Notes: generated by a model not told the origin, from the sequence alone. DNA of 64,000 nt from Anaerolineales bacterium (GCA_030583905.1 CP129481.1:3254136-3318135), one strand, 5' to 3'; counted from the first letter of the stretch, positions 1 through 10,293 are shown. Program-made: numbers and translations.

Positions 1-166
1 CTTCGATGGAAAACTCCACCTTCTGTTCGGCTTCCAACTTGCGGTAGCCATCCGTCTGAATGGCGGAAAAATGCACGAAAACATCCTCGCCACCATCGCG
101 CCCAATAAAGCCGTAGCCCTTGGTCGCATTGAACCATTTGACGGTTCCAACAATACGTTCAGACAT
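1..166 (-). CDS. Cold-shock protein (CspA family), C-terminus cut by window edge
   Basis: The visible 55 residues begin [20 protein letters not shown] and contain the RNP1 motif (KGYGFIGR) and an RNP2-like motif (DVFVHFSAI). These are the two nucleic-acid-binding strands of a cold-shock domain. The family consists of small single-stranded RNA/DNA-binding proteins, about 65-70 residues, that melt mRNA structure, so only some 12 residues should be missing. The start is supported by an AGGAG ribosome-binding site just upstream. A promoter lies about 80 bases further up, leaving a leader of about 75 bases; long leaders are common for this family. Confidence 0.95.
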   Translation of the reverse strand, partial: MSERIVGTVKWFNATKGYGFIGRDGGEDVFVHFSAIQTDGYRKLEAEQKVEFSIE

Positions 167-246
167 CTTTTAATTCTCCTGCTGGAAAAAATTTTATGCC
201 CGTCCACCTTCACGCTTTCAAAGGCGAATCGGGCACGCTGAGCGCA

Positions 247-275
247 AGATTATCACGCCTATGAGCAAGTGTCAA
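247..275 (-). promoter_or_regulatory. Sigma-70-type promoter of the cold-shock gene
   Basis: On the minus strand a perfect TTGACA (270-275) is followed after 17 bases by TAATCT (247-252). It is the best two-part promoter seen in the window. Transcription would start near 240, giving a leader of about 75 bases before the cold-shock start codon. The promoter assignment is inferred from the consensus match only. Confidence 0.7.
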
Positions 276-298
276 GAATTATGCACATGTTAATTGTG

Positions 299-898
299 TT
301 ATTTTTTCGGGAGCAATCGCACAGGAATCAGCATCGGCGTTCTGCGCTTGTACTCCGCATAGGCGTCGCCAAAATCACGCAATAATTTACGCTCCTCGAA
401 GTACGCACCAATGACAAAATACAACGTGACACCAAGATATAACGCAAACGAATTCTGCGAGACGGACGGACTCAGCCATAAGAATGCCATGCTGAATGTA
501 TACAGCGGATGCCGCACCACACGATACAAACCCCGCGTCACCAATTGACCCGGAGCCTGCTCCCCCGCCCCAAACAATTGACTCAACCCGACGAAGGACA
601 ACGCATCCGTCTGCAAGAAAGCAGCGAACAGTAGCAACAACGATACCGCTTGTCCGCCCATCATCACATAACGCCACGGGGCAGGGACATCATACAGCAG
701 CTGGTTCGGCAGAGTCCATGCAAGATACAGGATCGGCGCAAAACTGACCACTGAAAATACGTTGTAACCGATGCGATACAAGCGCATTCCGCCCGCCCCG
801 ACCATGCCGCGCACCATGTCCTTGAAAAAGTGGGAAGCCGTAACGGAATGCACCACTCCCCAAACCGCCAAAGCAAGAATAATAACGAATATACTCAT
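299..898 (-). CDS. NnrU/isoprenylcysteine carboxyl methyltransferase-like membrane protein
   Basis: This 199-residue integral membrane protein has about five hydrophobic segments. The motif RGLYRVVRHPLYTFSM near residues 122-137 matches the RHPxY signature of the ICMT/PEMT-type membrane methyltransferases and NnrU-like proteins, and the FEERKLLRDFG segment near the C-terminus fits the same fold. Known members methylate lipids or prenylated cysteines with S-adenosylmethionine; the substrate here cannot be told. It stands alone between the cold-shock gene and a repeat-filled gap. Confidence 0.75.
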   Translation of the reverse strand: MSIFVIILALAVWGVVHSVTASHFFKDMVRGMVGAGGMRLYRIGYNVFSVVSFAPILYLAWTLPNQLLYDVPAPWRYVMMGGQAVSLLLLFAAFLQTDALSFVGLSQLFGAGEQAPGQLVTRGLYRVVRHPLYTFSMAFLWLSPSVSQNSFALYLGVTLYFVIGAYFEERKLLRDFGDAYAEYKRRTPMLIPVRLLPKK

Positions 899-918
899 GG
901 AATTTGTCCTTTAAAACA

Positions 919-943
919 TAGTGACGACACGAAGTCGTCACTA
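919..943. repeat. Short perfect hairpin repeat
   Basis: TAGTGACGAC (919-928) is followed after 5 bases by its exact complement GTCGTCACTA (934-943). There is no T-run on either side, so it is more likely a dispersed palindromic repeat than a terminator. Confidence 0.6.
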
Positions 944-957
944 ACTTACATACATCA

Positions 958-1047
958 TGTCATTGCAAGGGCGTTCATGCCCTTTGCCCGAAGCAATCCC
1001 CAACTTGATGGTGAGGTTGCTATGTCACTTCGTTCCTCGCAACGACA
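958..1047. repeat. Dispersed inverted-repeat element
   Basis: The element starts TGTCATTGCAAGG and ends with CCTCGCAACGACA, which is nearly its reverse complement. It contains GAAGCAATCC and a matching GGTTGCTATGTC. Palindromic elements of the type 'tcattgcgagg...gaagcaatc' are widespread in bacterial genomes. It fills the gap between the methyltransferase-like gene and the stop codon of the ATPase gene. No promoter is evident in it. Confidence 0.6.
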
Positions 1048-1048
1048 G

Positions 1049-3589
1049 CTACTCCGCGCCAAAAGCGGACAGTTCGAAGATCTCACCGCCGGCTTCGACG
1101 ACATAGAACGGCTTCCATGCCACGCCAAAAAGATTGACGTAAATATCGGTCTTCTTGGGGTTGATGACAACTTCATCCACATTGTTGACCACATGACCCC
1201 AACGATCGCTGATCTCGCGCACCATATCTTCGCGCTCGCGGATCAGTTGGGAAATCTCCTTCTTGAACCGCTCGATGGCTTCCTCCGATTCGCGCACTTC
1301 CTCCTTGGCATTCTGCGCCATGCGGAACTTCGATACGGAAGTGGAGAGGCTCTTTTTGCGCCCGATGCCCAACATACCTGCCAGCGTTTCGGCGCCGCTC
1401 AAGCCGGTTTCAATGTTGCGGTTTCGCAGTTCTTCCTGGTCCTGGCGCAGTTCGCGCTCCTCGCGGATAAGTTTGTCTTCGAGTGATTTTAGTTTGCGGT
1501 CAATGACGGCGGTTTTCTTGGCGATCTCCGCATCCCGACCATCACGGGCGGCATCGGAGCAGGCTTTCATGAACTCAGCCGGGCTGACGTCTGGTCCCGC
1601 AAAAACTTTGAGGGCGGTGTTGGCACGCGCCTTCACCGACGAATTGCGGAAAATCCAATCGTTGAAATCCTTTTCGAGCGCTTTCATCAATTTTAAGTCG
1701 TTCAGCGGGGCTTCCATGCCTGCAAAACGCGCAGATGCGGCGGGCATGGTTTCGATGCGATCCAACGAGGGACCGGCATATGGGTAATCATCCCAGCGGA
1801 CAATACCGCGCCGGTCAAGCGAATCCACTAAGACGGAGCGGGTCATGTCCGTGTCCACGCCGTGTTTGCGGTCAAGGATGCGGACCTGGGCTGAGGCAAG
1901 CAGGGCTGGACGGTAGACAATGCCTTGAATGGTCGCGCCGAACGCCTGTGGTCTTCCTGCGGCACGAAAGGCTTCCGGCAGGCTGTAATTCTGGGGCAGG
2001 AAGTATTCACGAATACCGGAGGGAATCGGAGGTTTGGTCGAAGTGCTTTCAACGGCAGATGATGAACGATTTGGGGGGGATGCCATCTCTGCGGATGGTA
2101 CGGGAACGGCTTGCAAGTTTTCGACCGAGGGTGGCGGCGTGGATTCAGCTTGGGTAACCGGAGCAGGCTTGGGCGCGGACTGAGGCGCTGCCATCGCGCC
2201 GGCAAGCTGATTGAGCTTCGGCAACTGCTCGCGGGTGATCGGTCCGGCAAGGAAATTCATCACCCAGCGGGTTTGGAAGAGGGTGGGCGCTTTCTCATGA
2301 ACGTTGTTCATAACGAATACGCGTTTGCCAATGGATGAAATGAGTTTGTCCATCTCGGCGCGGGAGAAACCGCCCGCGAGACTTTCGAGACCATCCAATA
2401 ACCGATTCTTGTCTCGTTCGGTTTGTAGTTTGCCGATGAACCAGGTGCCGGTGTTGGAGAGGGCTTTGTAGTCGAGGTCAACCGGGTTTTGAGTGGCAAG
2501 CAGAATGCCGAGACCGAAGGCGCGCGCCTGTTTCAACATGCGGAGCAGAGGTTGTTTGGATGGCGGGTTGGCAGTGGGAGGCAGGTAGCCAAAAATTTCA
2601 TCCATGTAAAGAAGCGCGCGCAGGGTGGTGGTCCCTTTTTGGGTGCGCATCCAGGTTTCGACAGCGGAGAGCAGCAGGGTTACAAAGAACATTCGCTCGC
2701 TGTCGGCGAGGTGCGCGAGATAAAAGACGCTATGACGCGGTCTGCCATCCGGCGTAAATAACAGGGATTGAATGTCGAGCGCCTGTCCCTCGCGCCACGA
2801 CTGGAACGCGGGTGCAGCGAGAATATTATTGAGCGACATTGCCAGCGTCATGCGGTCTTTGGGCGGGAAGAAGGTATCCACAGGGAACGCGCCGAGTTTG
2901 TCGAAGGGCGGCGTTTGTGTTTGCAGGATGAGTTCGGTCAGTTCGACATCCTGTCCCTTGCTCCAATGTTCCTCGAAAATATTCGAAAGCAGGATGTGTT
3001 CCCGCGATGAGATCGGGTCGATGTTATTCATCCCGACCAGTCCCAACAAAGCGGTGACGGTACTGGAGATCCGTTCACGCAGGACCTCGCGATTGCCTGC
3101 CCAGTCCAATTCTGGTGCCGCAAGCGACGATAATACGCTGACAGGAATTCCAGAATCAGAGCCGGGAGTAAAAATGGAAAATTGCACCGCGTTCTTGAGA
3201 TCGAGGATGCGCGCCTGGTCCATGCCCCACTCGGTGATGCCGTTACGCCATGCGAGCGAGGCTTCCTGCGCGGCTTGTTCGATGGTCTTATCCGCGCGGC
3301 GGACGACTTCGGGATCGATCCACGGCTGGAAATCCTGCGGGAGCAGTTCGGGGAAATGCAGGAGCAGATTGGTCAGATCACCTTTGGGATCGATAATAAT
3401 GGCTGGGATGCCGTGTAGGGCGGCTTCTTCAAGCAGTGCAACGCATAAACCGGTCTTGCCGGAGCCGGTCATGCCGGTGACGACGGCATGGGTGGTCAGG
3501 TCTGCCGAATCGTATTCCAATGCATCGCCTGTGACTTTGGCAGTCTTTTCGTTGAATAAACGTCCTAGATAGAATTTTTCGTGAGCCAT
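1049..3589 (-). CDS. HerA/DUF87-like ATPase
   Basis: An 846-residue protein. A Walker A motif (GMTGSGKTGLCVAL, about residues 39-52) and a Walker B-like stretch (LLYMDEIFGYLPP) define a RecA/FtsK-type ATPase of the HerA/TraG group. A GILLATQNPVDLDYKALSNT stretch is typical of sensor regions in this group. A Pro-rich linker follows, then a C-terminal coiled-coil rich in Glu/Arg and a beta-rich end. The start is taken at MAHEKFYLGR because GGAGG lies 4 bases before that ATG; an upstream in-frame extension has no such site. HerA-like enzymes translocate DNA, often with a nuclease, but no NurA-like partner lies beside it, so the role is unknown. Confidence 0.8.
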   Translation of the reverse strand: MAHEKFYLGRLFNEKTAKVTGDALEYDSADLTTHAVVTGMTGSGKTGLCVALLEEAALHGIPAIIIDPKGDLTNLLLHFPELLPQDFQPWIDPEVVRRADKTIEQAAQEASLAWRNGITEWGMDQARILDLKNAVQFSIFTPGSDSGIPVSVLSSLAAPELDWAGNREVLRERISSTVTALLGLVGMNNIDPISSREHILLSNIFEEHWSKGQDVELTELILQTQTPPFDKLGAFPVDTFFPPKDRMTLAMSLNNILAAPAFQSWREGQALDIQSLLFTPDGRPRHSVFYLAHLADSERMFFVTLLLSAVETWMRTQKGTTTLRALLYMDEIFGYLPPTANPPSKQPLLRMLKQARAFGLGILLATQNPVDLDYKALSNTGTWFIGKLQTERDKNRLLDGLESLAGGFSRAEMDKLISSIGKRVFVMNNVHEKAPTLFQTRWVMNFLAGPITREQLPKLNQLAGAMAAPQSAPKPAPVTQAESTPPPSVENLQAVPVPSAEMASPPNRSSSAVESTSTKPPIPSGIREYFLPQNYSLPEAFRAAGRPQAFGATIQGIVYRPALLASAQVRILDRKHGVDTDMTRSVLVDSLDRRGIVRWDDYPYAGPSLDRIETMPAASARFAGMEAPLNDLKLMKALEKDFNDWIFRNSSVKARANTALKVFAGPDVSPAEFMKACSDAARDGRDAEIAKKTAVIDRKLKSLEDKLIREERELRQDQEELRNRNIETGLSGAETLAGMLGIGRKKSLSTSVSKFRMAQNAKEEVRESEEAIERFKKEISQLIREREDMVREISDRWGHVVNNVDEVVINPKKTDIYVNLFGVAWKPFYVVEAGGEIFELSAFGAE

Positions 3590-3752
3590 GATGCCTCCTG
3601 ATTTTATCCACAGATGAGCAAAGCTAAATTGGACGACCGACAATCCATTCTCATGAGAGGGTTGATGTATGTCTTTCTCAACTTTTTTGAATATAGAACG
3701 TGCGTGCTAGGGTACAACTTTACTCCATTTTATTCCAAAAGGCAAATTAAAT

Positions 3753-3780
3753 AAAATCTGCGGGCTGTACCCGCAGATTT

Positions 3781-3781
<1 letters not shown>
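3753..3781 (-). terminator. Rho-independent terminator after the DUF5667 gene
   Basis: A perfect 12-bp stem (AAAATCTGCGGG, 3753-3764, with CCCGCAGATTTT, 3770-3781) has a 5-base loop. Read on the minus strand it ends in TTTTATTT, as expected for a terminator. It begins right at the stop codon of the gene at 3781-4677. Confidence 0.8.
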
Positions 3782-4673
<892 letters not shown>

Positions 4674-4677
<4 letters not shown>

Positions 4678-5219
4678 AATTCCACCTCGCCAATCTCGCG
4701 CTGAAGTGCGGCAAGCGCGCGGAATTGGAGAGCCTTCACCGCATTGACGTTCTTATTCATAAATGATGCGGTTTCCTCAAGCGAATATCCCTGCCCGAAA
4801 CGCAGGGCGAGCACATGCTGTTGTTCGTGTGTCAACTTCTCATAGGCGCTTTGGACAGCGCGATGCTGTTCGCGAGAATCCACTTCGGAAGCAAGATCAG
4901 CTCCGAGGTCCGGCAGTGAATCGGGAAGCATGTCCTCGGGCTTGCGGTACTCCCTCCGGAATTGATCCATTACCGCATGAGAAGCGGTCGAGATCAGCCA
5001 TCCTTTTAGATTCGTTTCCGGGGATCGTCCGCGTTCCGCCGCCTCCAGCAGGCGCACAAAAACATCGCTGGCAATATCTTCCGCAGTTTTCGGGTCGCCA
5101 ACCCGGTACAGCACATAACGATAGACTTCGGAAAAATAACGGTCATAGATCGCGCCGACAATTTGAGGGTCGAGCTGCGAAAGTTTTTTCAGGTCCAACG
5201 GTTCATCGGGCGTTGACAT
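4674..5219 (-). CDS. ECF-type RNA polymerase sigma factor
   Basis: About 181 residues. Region 2 is visible in VGAIYDRYFSEVYRYVLYRV followed by DPKTAEDIASDVFVRLLEA, and region 4 in LTHEQQHVLALRFGQGYSLE with a helix-turn-helix (ETASFMNKNVNAVKALQFRA). This is the two-domain layout of extracytoplasmic-function sigma factors. The start is set at MSTPDEPLDLKK; an upstream ATG at 5267 would add 16 residues, and neither has a clear ribosome-binding site. The downstream overlapping DUF5667 gene is the likely regulator. Confidence 0.85.
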
Positions 5220-5279
5220 TGTGCGGGCACGCGTTTTGCAGTCAGGAATATATAAAAAGTATAACATTTCATGAATAAA

Positions 5280-6761
5280 TCAGGGCGTCACGATCTCAAA
5301 GATCACTGCCTGATCGTCGCGGTAGACTTCGCGCATGCCGGGATCTTCAGTCGCTTTTTCGAGAAACCGGGTGTGAAGCAGATCCGTATGGATGTAACGG
5401 GCGGAGAAGCGCATCAGGATCGTACGGGAGGGTTGATCCACGTTCCCGCGCGTGATCGCCACCCAATCGTCATACAGGTCGGCATCATACAACTGCATGT
5501 AGGTCGGGTCCAGCCCGACGAGATACGTATTATGCGTGTTGTAAAAGAACAGGCGGGGGAAGTCATCCCAGTCGGTTTGGAAGATGCGTTCGCCTGCCGG
5601 GGTGTTCTGCTCCAGCCAGGCGGAAGCGCCCGCATAGAGATGGTACGGTTTGGAACCGCCGATCTGGTCGCGGGCGGCGGGAATGGATTTTCCGATACCG
5701 GCGAGTACAAGTATCCCGATCAGGATCAAGTTCCAGTTTGTGAGTAGAAGCGTTCTCCATCCTTTCGCTTCAGAAGAAGGCTGGCGGACGTCCATCAAGG
5801 GAGCCCACGCAAAAGCGGAAAATATCAACGCAAATGGAGGGAAATACTCCACGAAGCGGCGCGCTTTGAACAACATGAGCGCAAATAACAAGGCTGCAAA
5901 AAAAGCGGTCGCTGTGCGCACATCCATTTTTCGCCCGCTGAATCCCAATGCCAGCGCGCCTCCCGCCAGCGCGATCAACGCCAGCATGGAATTGTTCAAC
6001 AATTGATCCGTGTTATATGGGTACCATTCGTTCCCGACACTGATGGAGGTGGGGTCGAGCAGTTTGGGCACCAGATGATGATAGGTGAATATCAAATTAT
6101 TCGGAAAATAGGGATTGATAAGCACACCGAGCAAAAGCCCTGCGCCAACCCAGAGCATTGGGCGGAAGTCCAGCCTGCGCTCGAGCAGGAACACTGCCGC
6201 GAAGTGCAAGCCGGCAAGCGCCAGCATGAGCGGAAAAGCGTCGTACATCCAGACATAGAAAAAAGACAAAACTGCAAGCCGTTTGTATTTTCCCTCCAGC
6301 ATCCACGTGAGACCCAACGCCAGCGCCGCCAGTGACAGGGATTGGGTGCGGGTGATGGACATGCGGTACAGAAAAGCTTCCGATATGCCCAGCAGACCAA
6401 GCGCCCACAGCCACGCGAAGGGGATTTTCTGACGATGGAATAAGTACCACACTGCCAAAAACGCAAGACTTGAAAAGACCACAGCCGCCCACTTCGCGCC
6501 GATGCGCAGGTCGCCGAATGTGAACGGGATCAGCCCCACATGAAAGAGAAAATGATGGTCGTAATATTCACGCTGATTCAAGATGGTCGTCGGCAGCCAG
6601 GGGAAATCAGGCTTCAATCCCTCCGTGCGCATCAACCAGGCGAGTTTGATGTGATAGAAGCCGTCGTTGTCCGGCATATCCGGCGTGGAAAATTGAACGA
6701 GTGCCATTCCCGCCATAAACAATAGGAATAAAAGCGTAAAAAGGAGGATTCGTTTCAGCAT
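5280..6761 (-). CDS. GT-C fold (STT3-like) membrane glycosyltransferase-like protein
   Basis: This 493-residue protein has around 10-12 hydrophobic segments. The first loop carries DNDGFYHIKLAWLMRTEGL just after the first span; an acidic pair followed by YHI is the catalytic-loop style of STT3-like and other GT-C glycosyltransferases, which use lipid-linked sugar donors. A soluble C-terminal domain of about 120 residues follows. It sits between the DUF5666 lipoprotein gene and the sigma gene, all on the same strand, so co-transcription is plausible. Substrate and acceptor are unknown. Confidence 0.6.
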   Translation of the reverse strand: MLKRILLFTLLFLLFMAGMALVQFSTPDMPDNDGFYHIKLAWLMRTEGLKPDFPWLPTTILNQREYYDHHFLFHVGLIPFTFGDLRIGAKWAAVVFSSLAFLAVWYLFHRQKIPFAWLWALGLLGISEAFLYRMSITRTQSLSLAALALGLTWMLEGKYKRLAVLSFFYVWMYDAFPLMLALAGLHFAAVFLLERRLDFRPMLWVGAGLLLGVLINPYFPNNLIFTYHHLVPKLLDPTSISVGNEWYPYNTDQLLNNSMLALIALAGGALALGFSGRKMDVRTATAFFAALLFALMLFKARRFVEYFPPFALIFSAFAWAPLMDVRQPSSEAKGWRTLLLTNWNLILIGILVLAGIGKSIPAARDQIGGSKPYHLYAGASAWLEQNTPAGERIFQTDWDDFPRLFFYNTHNTYLVGLDPTYMQLYDADLYDDWVAITRGNVDQPSRTILMRFSARYIHTDLLHTRFLEKATEDPGMREVYRDDQAVIFEIVTP

Positions 6762-6795
6762 TGATAAGTCCGTGTAGTGCGAGCTTAGAAAGGGC

Positions 6796-6827
6796 GGGTC
6801 GTCTGGATGACCAAATCCAGACGACCC
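6796..6827. terminator. Strong hairpin after the DUF5666 gene
   Basis: A perfect 13-bp stem (GGGTCGTCTGGAT, 6796-6808, with ATCCAGACGACCC, 6815-6827) has a 6-base loop. It lies just after the stop of the DUF5666 gene. The following minus-strand bases (GCCCTTTC) make only a poor T-run, so termination may be weak or the hairpin may protect the 3' end. Confidence 0.55.
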
Positions 6828-6855
6828 GGTTGAATATCAGCAGCGAAGGCGGGAA

Positions 6856-7419
6856 TTAATCGTCGTTGTCGTTATCGTCGTCATCATCATCGTCATTGTC
6901 ATTGTCATTGCCGCGATCGTCATTATCGTTATCGTCACGTCCGCCATCGTTGTCATTACCGCGATCATCGTTATCATTGCCATTGCTGTTATTGTTGCCG
7001 CCACCACTGCCGTTATTGTTGCTATTGGAATTCCCGTTGCTGTTGCCATTGCTGTTTGAATTCGAATTGTCATTGCTGTTGGCATTGCCGTTTCCATCGT
7101 CGTTGGCGTTGTCATCCCCGCGGCGCTCCACGCGGGTCACGACCAAGGAGCCATCTTCCTGAACCTGTGCCCGCACCTTGATGGTATCGCCGACAACAAA
7201 GGAAGCATTCTGCAGCGCATTCGCATCCACGGTAAGGACCTGTCCATTGATGGTCCATTGATCGCCGTCAATGGCTTCGATCACGCCTGTGAACTCCACC
7301 ATGGAGGCTTGCATTTTTCCGTCGTTTTCCGACATCCCCGCGCCCTGGGTGGCGCTCCCGCCGCAGGCGCTGACAATCAATGCGATAAAAACCATTACAT
7401 ACAGGAATTTCTTTTTCAT
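6856..7419 (-). CDS. DUF5666 lipoprotein with Asn/Asp/Gly-rich tail
   Basis: A 187-residue protein with a lipoprotein signal (MKKKFLYVMVFIALIVSACG; lipid-modified Cys at 19). A small beta-rich domain follows (VEFTGVIEAIDGDQWTINGQ to VRAQVQEDGSLVVTRVE), typical of DUF5666. The last 85 or so residues are low complexity: Asn/Ser/Gly repeats turning into Asn/Asp and finally poly-Asp. A GAGGTG ribosome-binding site supports the start. The tail resembles that of the DUF5667 protein 2 kb downstream, so the two may share a role at the cell surface. Function is unknown. Confidence 0.75.
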   Translation of the reverse strand: MKKKFLYVMVFIALIVSACGGSATQGAGMSENDGKMQASMVEFTGVIEAIDGDQWTINGQVLTVDANALQNASFVVGDTIKVRAQVQEDGSLVVTRVERRGDDNANDDGNGNANSNDNSNSNSNGNSNGNSNSNNNGSGGGNNNSNGNDNDDRGNDNDGGRDDNDNDDRGNDNDNDDDDDDDNDNDD

Positions 7420-7533
7420 TTTTCACCTCTTTTTGAATTGGTTACATCTCTATAGTCGTACAAGAGATAAAAAAGTTACTGGGGTTCCTGAGAGAAAAAT
7501 GAGAAATTCCGCAGCCTCAAAAACGCAATACGG

Positions 7534-8643
7534 TCACTTCGCCTGCGCATACACGCGCTTGAACTCCTCGATGAATTGCGCGGCGATCTGTTGGTTAAAA
7601 ATGACCAGCAGGGTCTCATCATTGCGGATCTCGGCGGCGTTGGTAAAGTTGTAGGAACCAAGAATCACAATGGATTCGTCGATGATGATGACCTTATGAT
7701 GCATCTGACCGGCATTCCCATCGCGATACACATCCAGCCCGGCTTGACGGAACGGATCGAACTCCGTCCCGATATTTGATTTGACCTGTTCGTCATCCAA
7801 CACCCCTGCTACTGTGACCCCGTTCCTCGCGTGGGCGCGGACCGCTTCACCGATCGGGTCGGATGTGAAGGAAAATGCCATGAAATAGATGCTTTCCTGC
7901 GCTGCATTGACCAATTCCACCACCCTGTTTTGCACGCCGTCATCGGGCGAGAAATAGGTTTCAATGTCCGTGCCTTCAATGGTAATCTTCGGGTTCGGCG
8001 TTTCAGGGACAATTGCATCTCCGAACTTGTCATCCACGAACATCTCATTGAATTCTTTGGTGAAGTTCCCTGCCAATTTCACCGAACGGATGCGGATGAA
8101 ATGGTTGTTATCAAGATACGCACCCGAATCTGTAAAATTCGCCGAACCTGTCCATATCTCGTACCCATCAATAACGACGAACTTGTTGTGCATCAACCCT
8201 TCGCGGCGATCGCCCAACATCGGGATGCCTTCATCTTTCAATCGCTGCGGATCGGAACGGTCCATGTTGTCGCTTTCCATCACCATGCGGACCTGCACAC
8301 CGCGGTCATACGCGCGGATCAATGCATTGCGGACGCTGTTCAAGCTCAGGCTATAGATCGCAACATCCACAGTCAGGCGTGTAGAATCGATCGCCGCCAC
8401 AAGCGGACCATCCATCCCGCCCGTCTGCTGGGAGGCAAGCGGGCTGAGCGGATCCGTAAAGTACAGCGCGAACCAGCCGCCATCCATGCCGTAGCCTGCG
8501 GGCAGTGGAATCTCCGTCAGCGGAGGAAGCGGCGTTTCGATGCCGGGATACGATACCGGCGGAGTCTGAGGCGCAGCCGTCGGGGCAGTACACGCGGTCA
8601 AAAAGATCAGGAGCACAAACAATAAAGTCAATACCTTTTTCAT
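7534..8643 (-). CDS. Phospholipase D-like lipoprotein
   Basis: About 369 residues with a lipoprotein signal (VLLIFLTACTAP). Two HKD motifs mark the two halves of a phospholipase D active site: HNKFVVIDGYEIWTGSANF and HHKVIIIDESIVILGSYNF, each followed by the usual Gly-Ser-x-Asn. Members cleave phosphodiesters in lipids or nucleic acids. Lipid attachment places this one outside the membrane. The start at MKKVLTLL is favoured by GGAG upstream. It is divergent from murJ with only 34 bases between the start codons. Confidence 0.85.
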   Translation of the reverse strand: MKKVLTLLFVLLIFLTACTAPTAAPQTPPVSYPGIETPLPPLTEIPLPAGYGMDGGWFALYFTDPLSPLASQQTGGMDGPLVAAIDSTRLTVDVAIYSLSLNSVRNALIRAYDRGVQVRMVMESDNMDRSDPQRLKDEGIPMLGDRREGLMHNKFVVIDGYEIWTGSANFTDSGAYLDNNHFIRIRSVKLAGNFTKEFNEMFVDDKFGDAIVPETPNPKITIEGTDIETYFSPDDGVQNRVVELVNAAQESIYFMAFSFTSDPIGEAVRAHARNGVTVAGVLDDEQVKSNIGTEFDPFRQAGLDVYRDGNAGQMHHKVIIIDESIVILGSYNFTNAAEIRNDETLLVIFNQQIAAQFIEEFKRVYAQAK

Positions 8644-8661
8644 GGGATTCTCCGATGGGAT

Positions 8662-8667
8662 TATAAT
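8662..8667 (+). promoter_or_regulatory. -10 box of murJ, start-proximal
   Basis: TATAAT lies 10 bases before the murJ ATG. RNA should start 6-8 bases after a -10 box, so this mRNA would have almost no leader. No ribosome-binding site and no good -35 element are visible. Confidence 0.55.
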
Positions 8668-8677
8668 CGCGCCACCC

Positions 8678-10252
8678 ATGTCTCAATCCGATACAACCGC
8701 AAACCGCCAGATCGCGCGCGCCGCAGGGACGGTGATGTTCGCCATCGTGCTCGGGCAGGTTGCCAGCTTGATCCGCAGTGTGCTTGTGGCGCAAGCCTTT
8801 CCATCGTTCGAATTGGATGCCTTCTTTTCAGCGAACCGCGTGAGCGAAACTTTGTTCACGCTGATCGCGGCAGGCGCGCTCGGGTCGGCTTTTTTACCAA
8901 CGTTCACGGGGCTGTTGGCAAAGGAAGAACGCGCCTCTGCATGGAAACTTGCGTCGGCGTTGATCAATCTTGTGACGTTGATCCTCAGCATTGCGGCGTT
9001 GCTCGCTTCTATCTTTGCGCCGCAGATCGTGCGTTACCTGCTTGCGCCCGGGCTTTCTGAAAATCCCGAAGCCTTCGCGCTCACGGTGAACCTGCTTCGC
9101 ATTCAATCCGTTTCGGCGGTTCTCTTTGGCATCGGCGGATTGGTGATGAGCATTCTCAATGCGCATCAGGTATTTTTTATTCCGCAAATCACTGCCGCAA
9201 TGTATCAACTGGGGCAGATATTCGGCGTGCTGGTGCTTTCGCGTTGGATCGGAATCTACGGGCTGGCGTGGGGTGTGGTGATCGGCGCGAGTCTGTTTTT
9301 GTTGGTGCAAATTCCATCCCTGCTTAAGCTGAATGGCAAGTTTTCATTGTCGCTTGGTTTGGGAAATGCCCATGTCGTAAAAGTAATTCAACTGATGGGA
9401 CCGCGCGTTTTTGGCGCTGCTATTGTTCAACTGAATTTTTGGGTCAACAACAATCTTGGCTCGCGGATGGCGGAAGGCAGTATTCAAAGCCTCGCCTACG
9501 CATTTACGTTGATGGTGATGGCGCAAGCGGCGATTGCGCAGTCGGTGGCAATTGCAGCCATGCCGACGTTTTCAGCACAGCACGCGCTCGGCAAATTGGA
9601 TGAAATGCGCGCTTCGCTTGCCTCCGCCCTGAGAGGGATCCTGTTTCTGGCAATGCCAGCCAGCGCCGGGCTGATGCTGCTCGGGCACCCGATCGTTTCC
9701 ATGCTGTATGAGCGCGGGGAATTCAACGCCACCATCGCCGAAATGACCGCCTGGGCGTTGTTATGGTTCGCGGCAGGGTTGGTGGGGCACTCCGTCATGG
9801 AAGTGTTGACCCGCGCCTTCTATGCCCAACAGGATACAAAGACACCCGTCATCATCGGCGTCATTGCAATGGGATTGAATGTTTTTTTCAGCATTACCCT
9901 ATCCCGCTGCTTTGCAAGCATTGGCTGGTATCCGCTGGGCGGGCTGGCTTTGGCAAACTCACTGGCAACCGCGCTCGAAGCGATTGCATTGTTTGTGATG
10001 ATGCGAAAACGATTGAATGGAATCGAAGGGCGGCACATCCTGCGCGGGGCGATCCCTGCTTTTGGGGCGGCGGCGTTTATGTCACTTGTGCTTTGGGGCT
10101 GGCTGAAAATTGGCGCGGGACTCAACCCCTGGATCCTTGCCCCTGTTGGAGTGGCGCTGGGCGGAATGGTCTATTTTGGCATCCTGTTTATTGTACGCGT
10201 GCCTGAGTTAAGTACGATCGCAAATGGGATATTGAGAAGATTGAAGCGATAA
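8678..10252 (+). CDS. murJ: MurJ/MviN lipid II flippase
   Basis: A 524-residue polytopic membrane protein of the MOP superfamily. The N-terminus (ARAAGTVMFAIVLGQVASLI) and the segments LDAFFSANRVSETLF and GALGSAFLPTFTGLL are characteristic of MurJ, which flips lipid II outward for peptidoglycan synthesis. FYAQQDTKTPVIIGVIAM is another typical stretch. Length fits the family. The start chosen is MSQSDTTANRQIARAAG, since the in-frame upstream Met would overlap the divergent phospholipase-D-like gene. A terminator follows directly. Confidence 0.93.
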   Translation: MSQSDTTANRQIARAAGTVMFAIVLGQVASLIRSVLVAQAFPSFELDAFFSANRVSETLFTLIAAGALGSAFLPTFTGLLAKEERASAWKLASALINLVTLILSIAALLASIFAPQIVRYLLAPGLSENPEAFALTVNLLRIQSVSAVLFGIGGLVMSILNAHQVFFIPQITAAMYQLGQIFGVLVLSRWIGIYGLAWGVVIGASLFLLVQIPSLLKLNGKFSLSLGLGNAHVVKVIQLMGPRVFGAAIVQLNFWVNNNLGSRMAEGSIQSLAYAFTLMVMAQAAIAQSVAIAAMPTFSAQHALGKLDEMRASLASALRGILFLAMPASAGLMLLGHPIVSMLYERGEFNATIAEMTAWALLWFAAGLVGHSVMEVLTRAFYAQQDTKTPVIIGVIAMGLNVFFSITLSRCFASIGWYPLGGLALANSLATALEAIALFVMMRKRLNGIEGRHILRGAIPAFGAAAFMSLVLWGWLKIGAGLNPWILAPVGVALGGMVYFGILFIVRVPELSTIANGILRRLKR

Positions 10253-10257
10253 AGATA

Positions 10258-10291
10258 AACTCCGAAGTTGCTTCGACTTCGAAGTTTTTTT
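10258..10291 (+). terminator. Rho-independent terminator of murJ
   Basis: AACTCCGAAGT (10258-10268) pairs with ACTTCGAAGTT (10276-10286) with one mismatch across a 7-base loop and runs into a stretch of seven T. It lies 6 bases after the murJ stop. Confidence 0.85.
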
Positions 10292-10293
10292 AT

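Noticed and set aside
830..1486. 218-residue plus-strand open frame
   Set aside because: It overlaps the ATPase gene in antisense and crosses a repeat; no family features.
6866..7162. Ser/Leu-rich open frame on the plus strand
   Set aside because: It is the antisense shadow of the Asn/Asp-rich tail of the DUF5666 gene.
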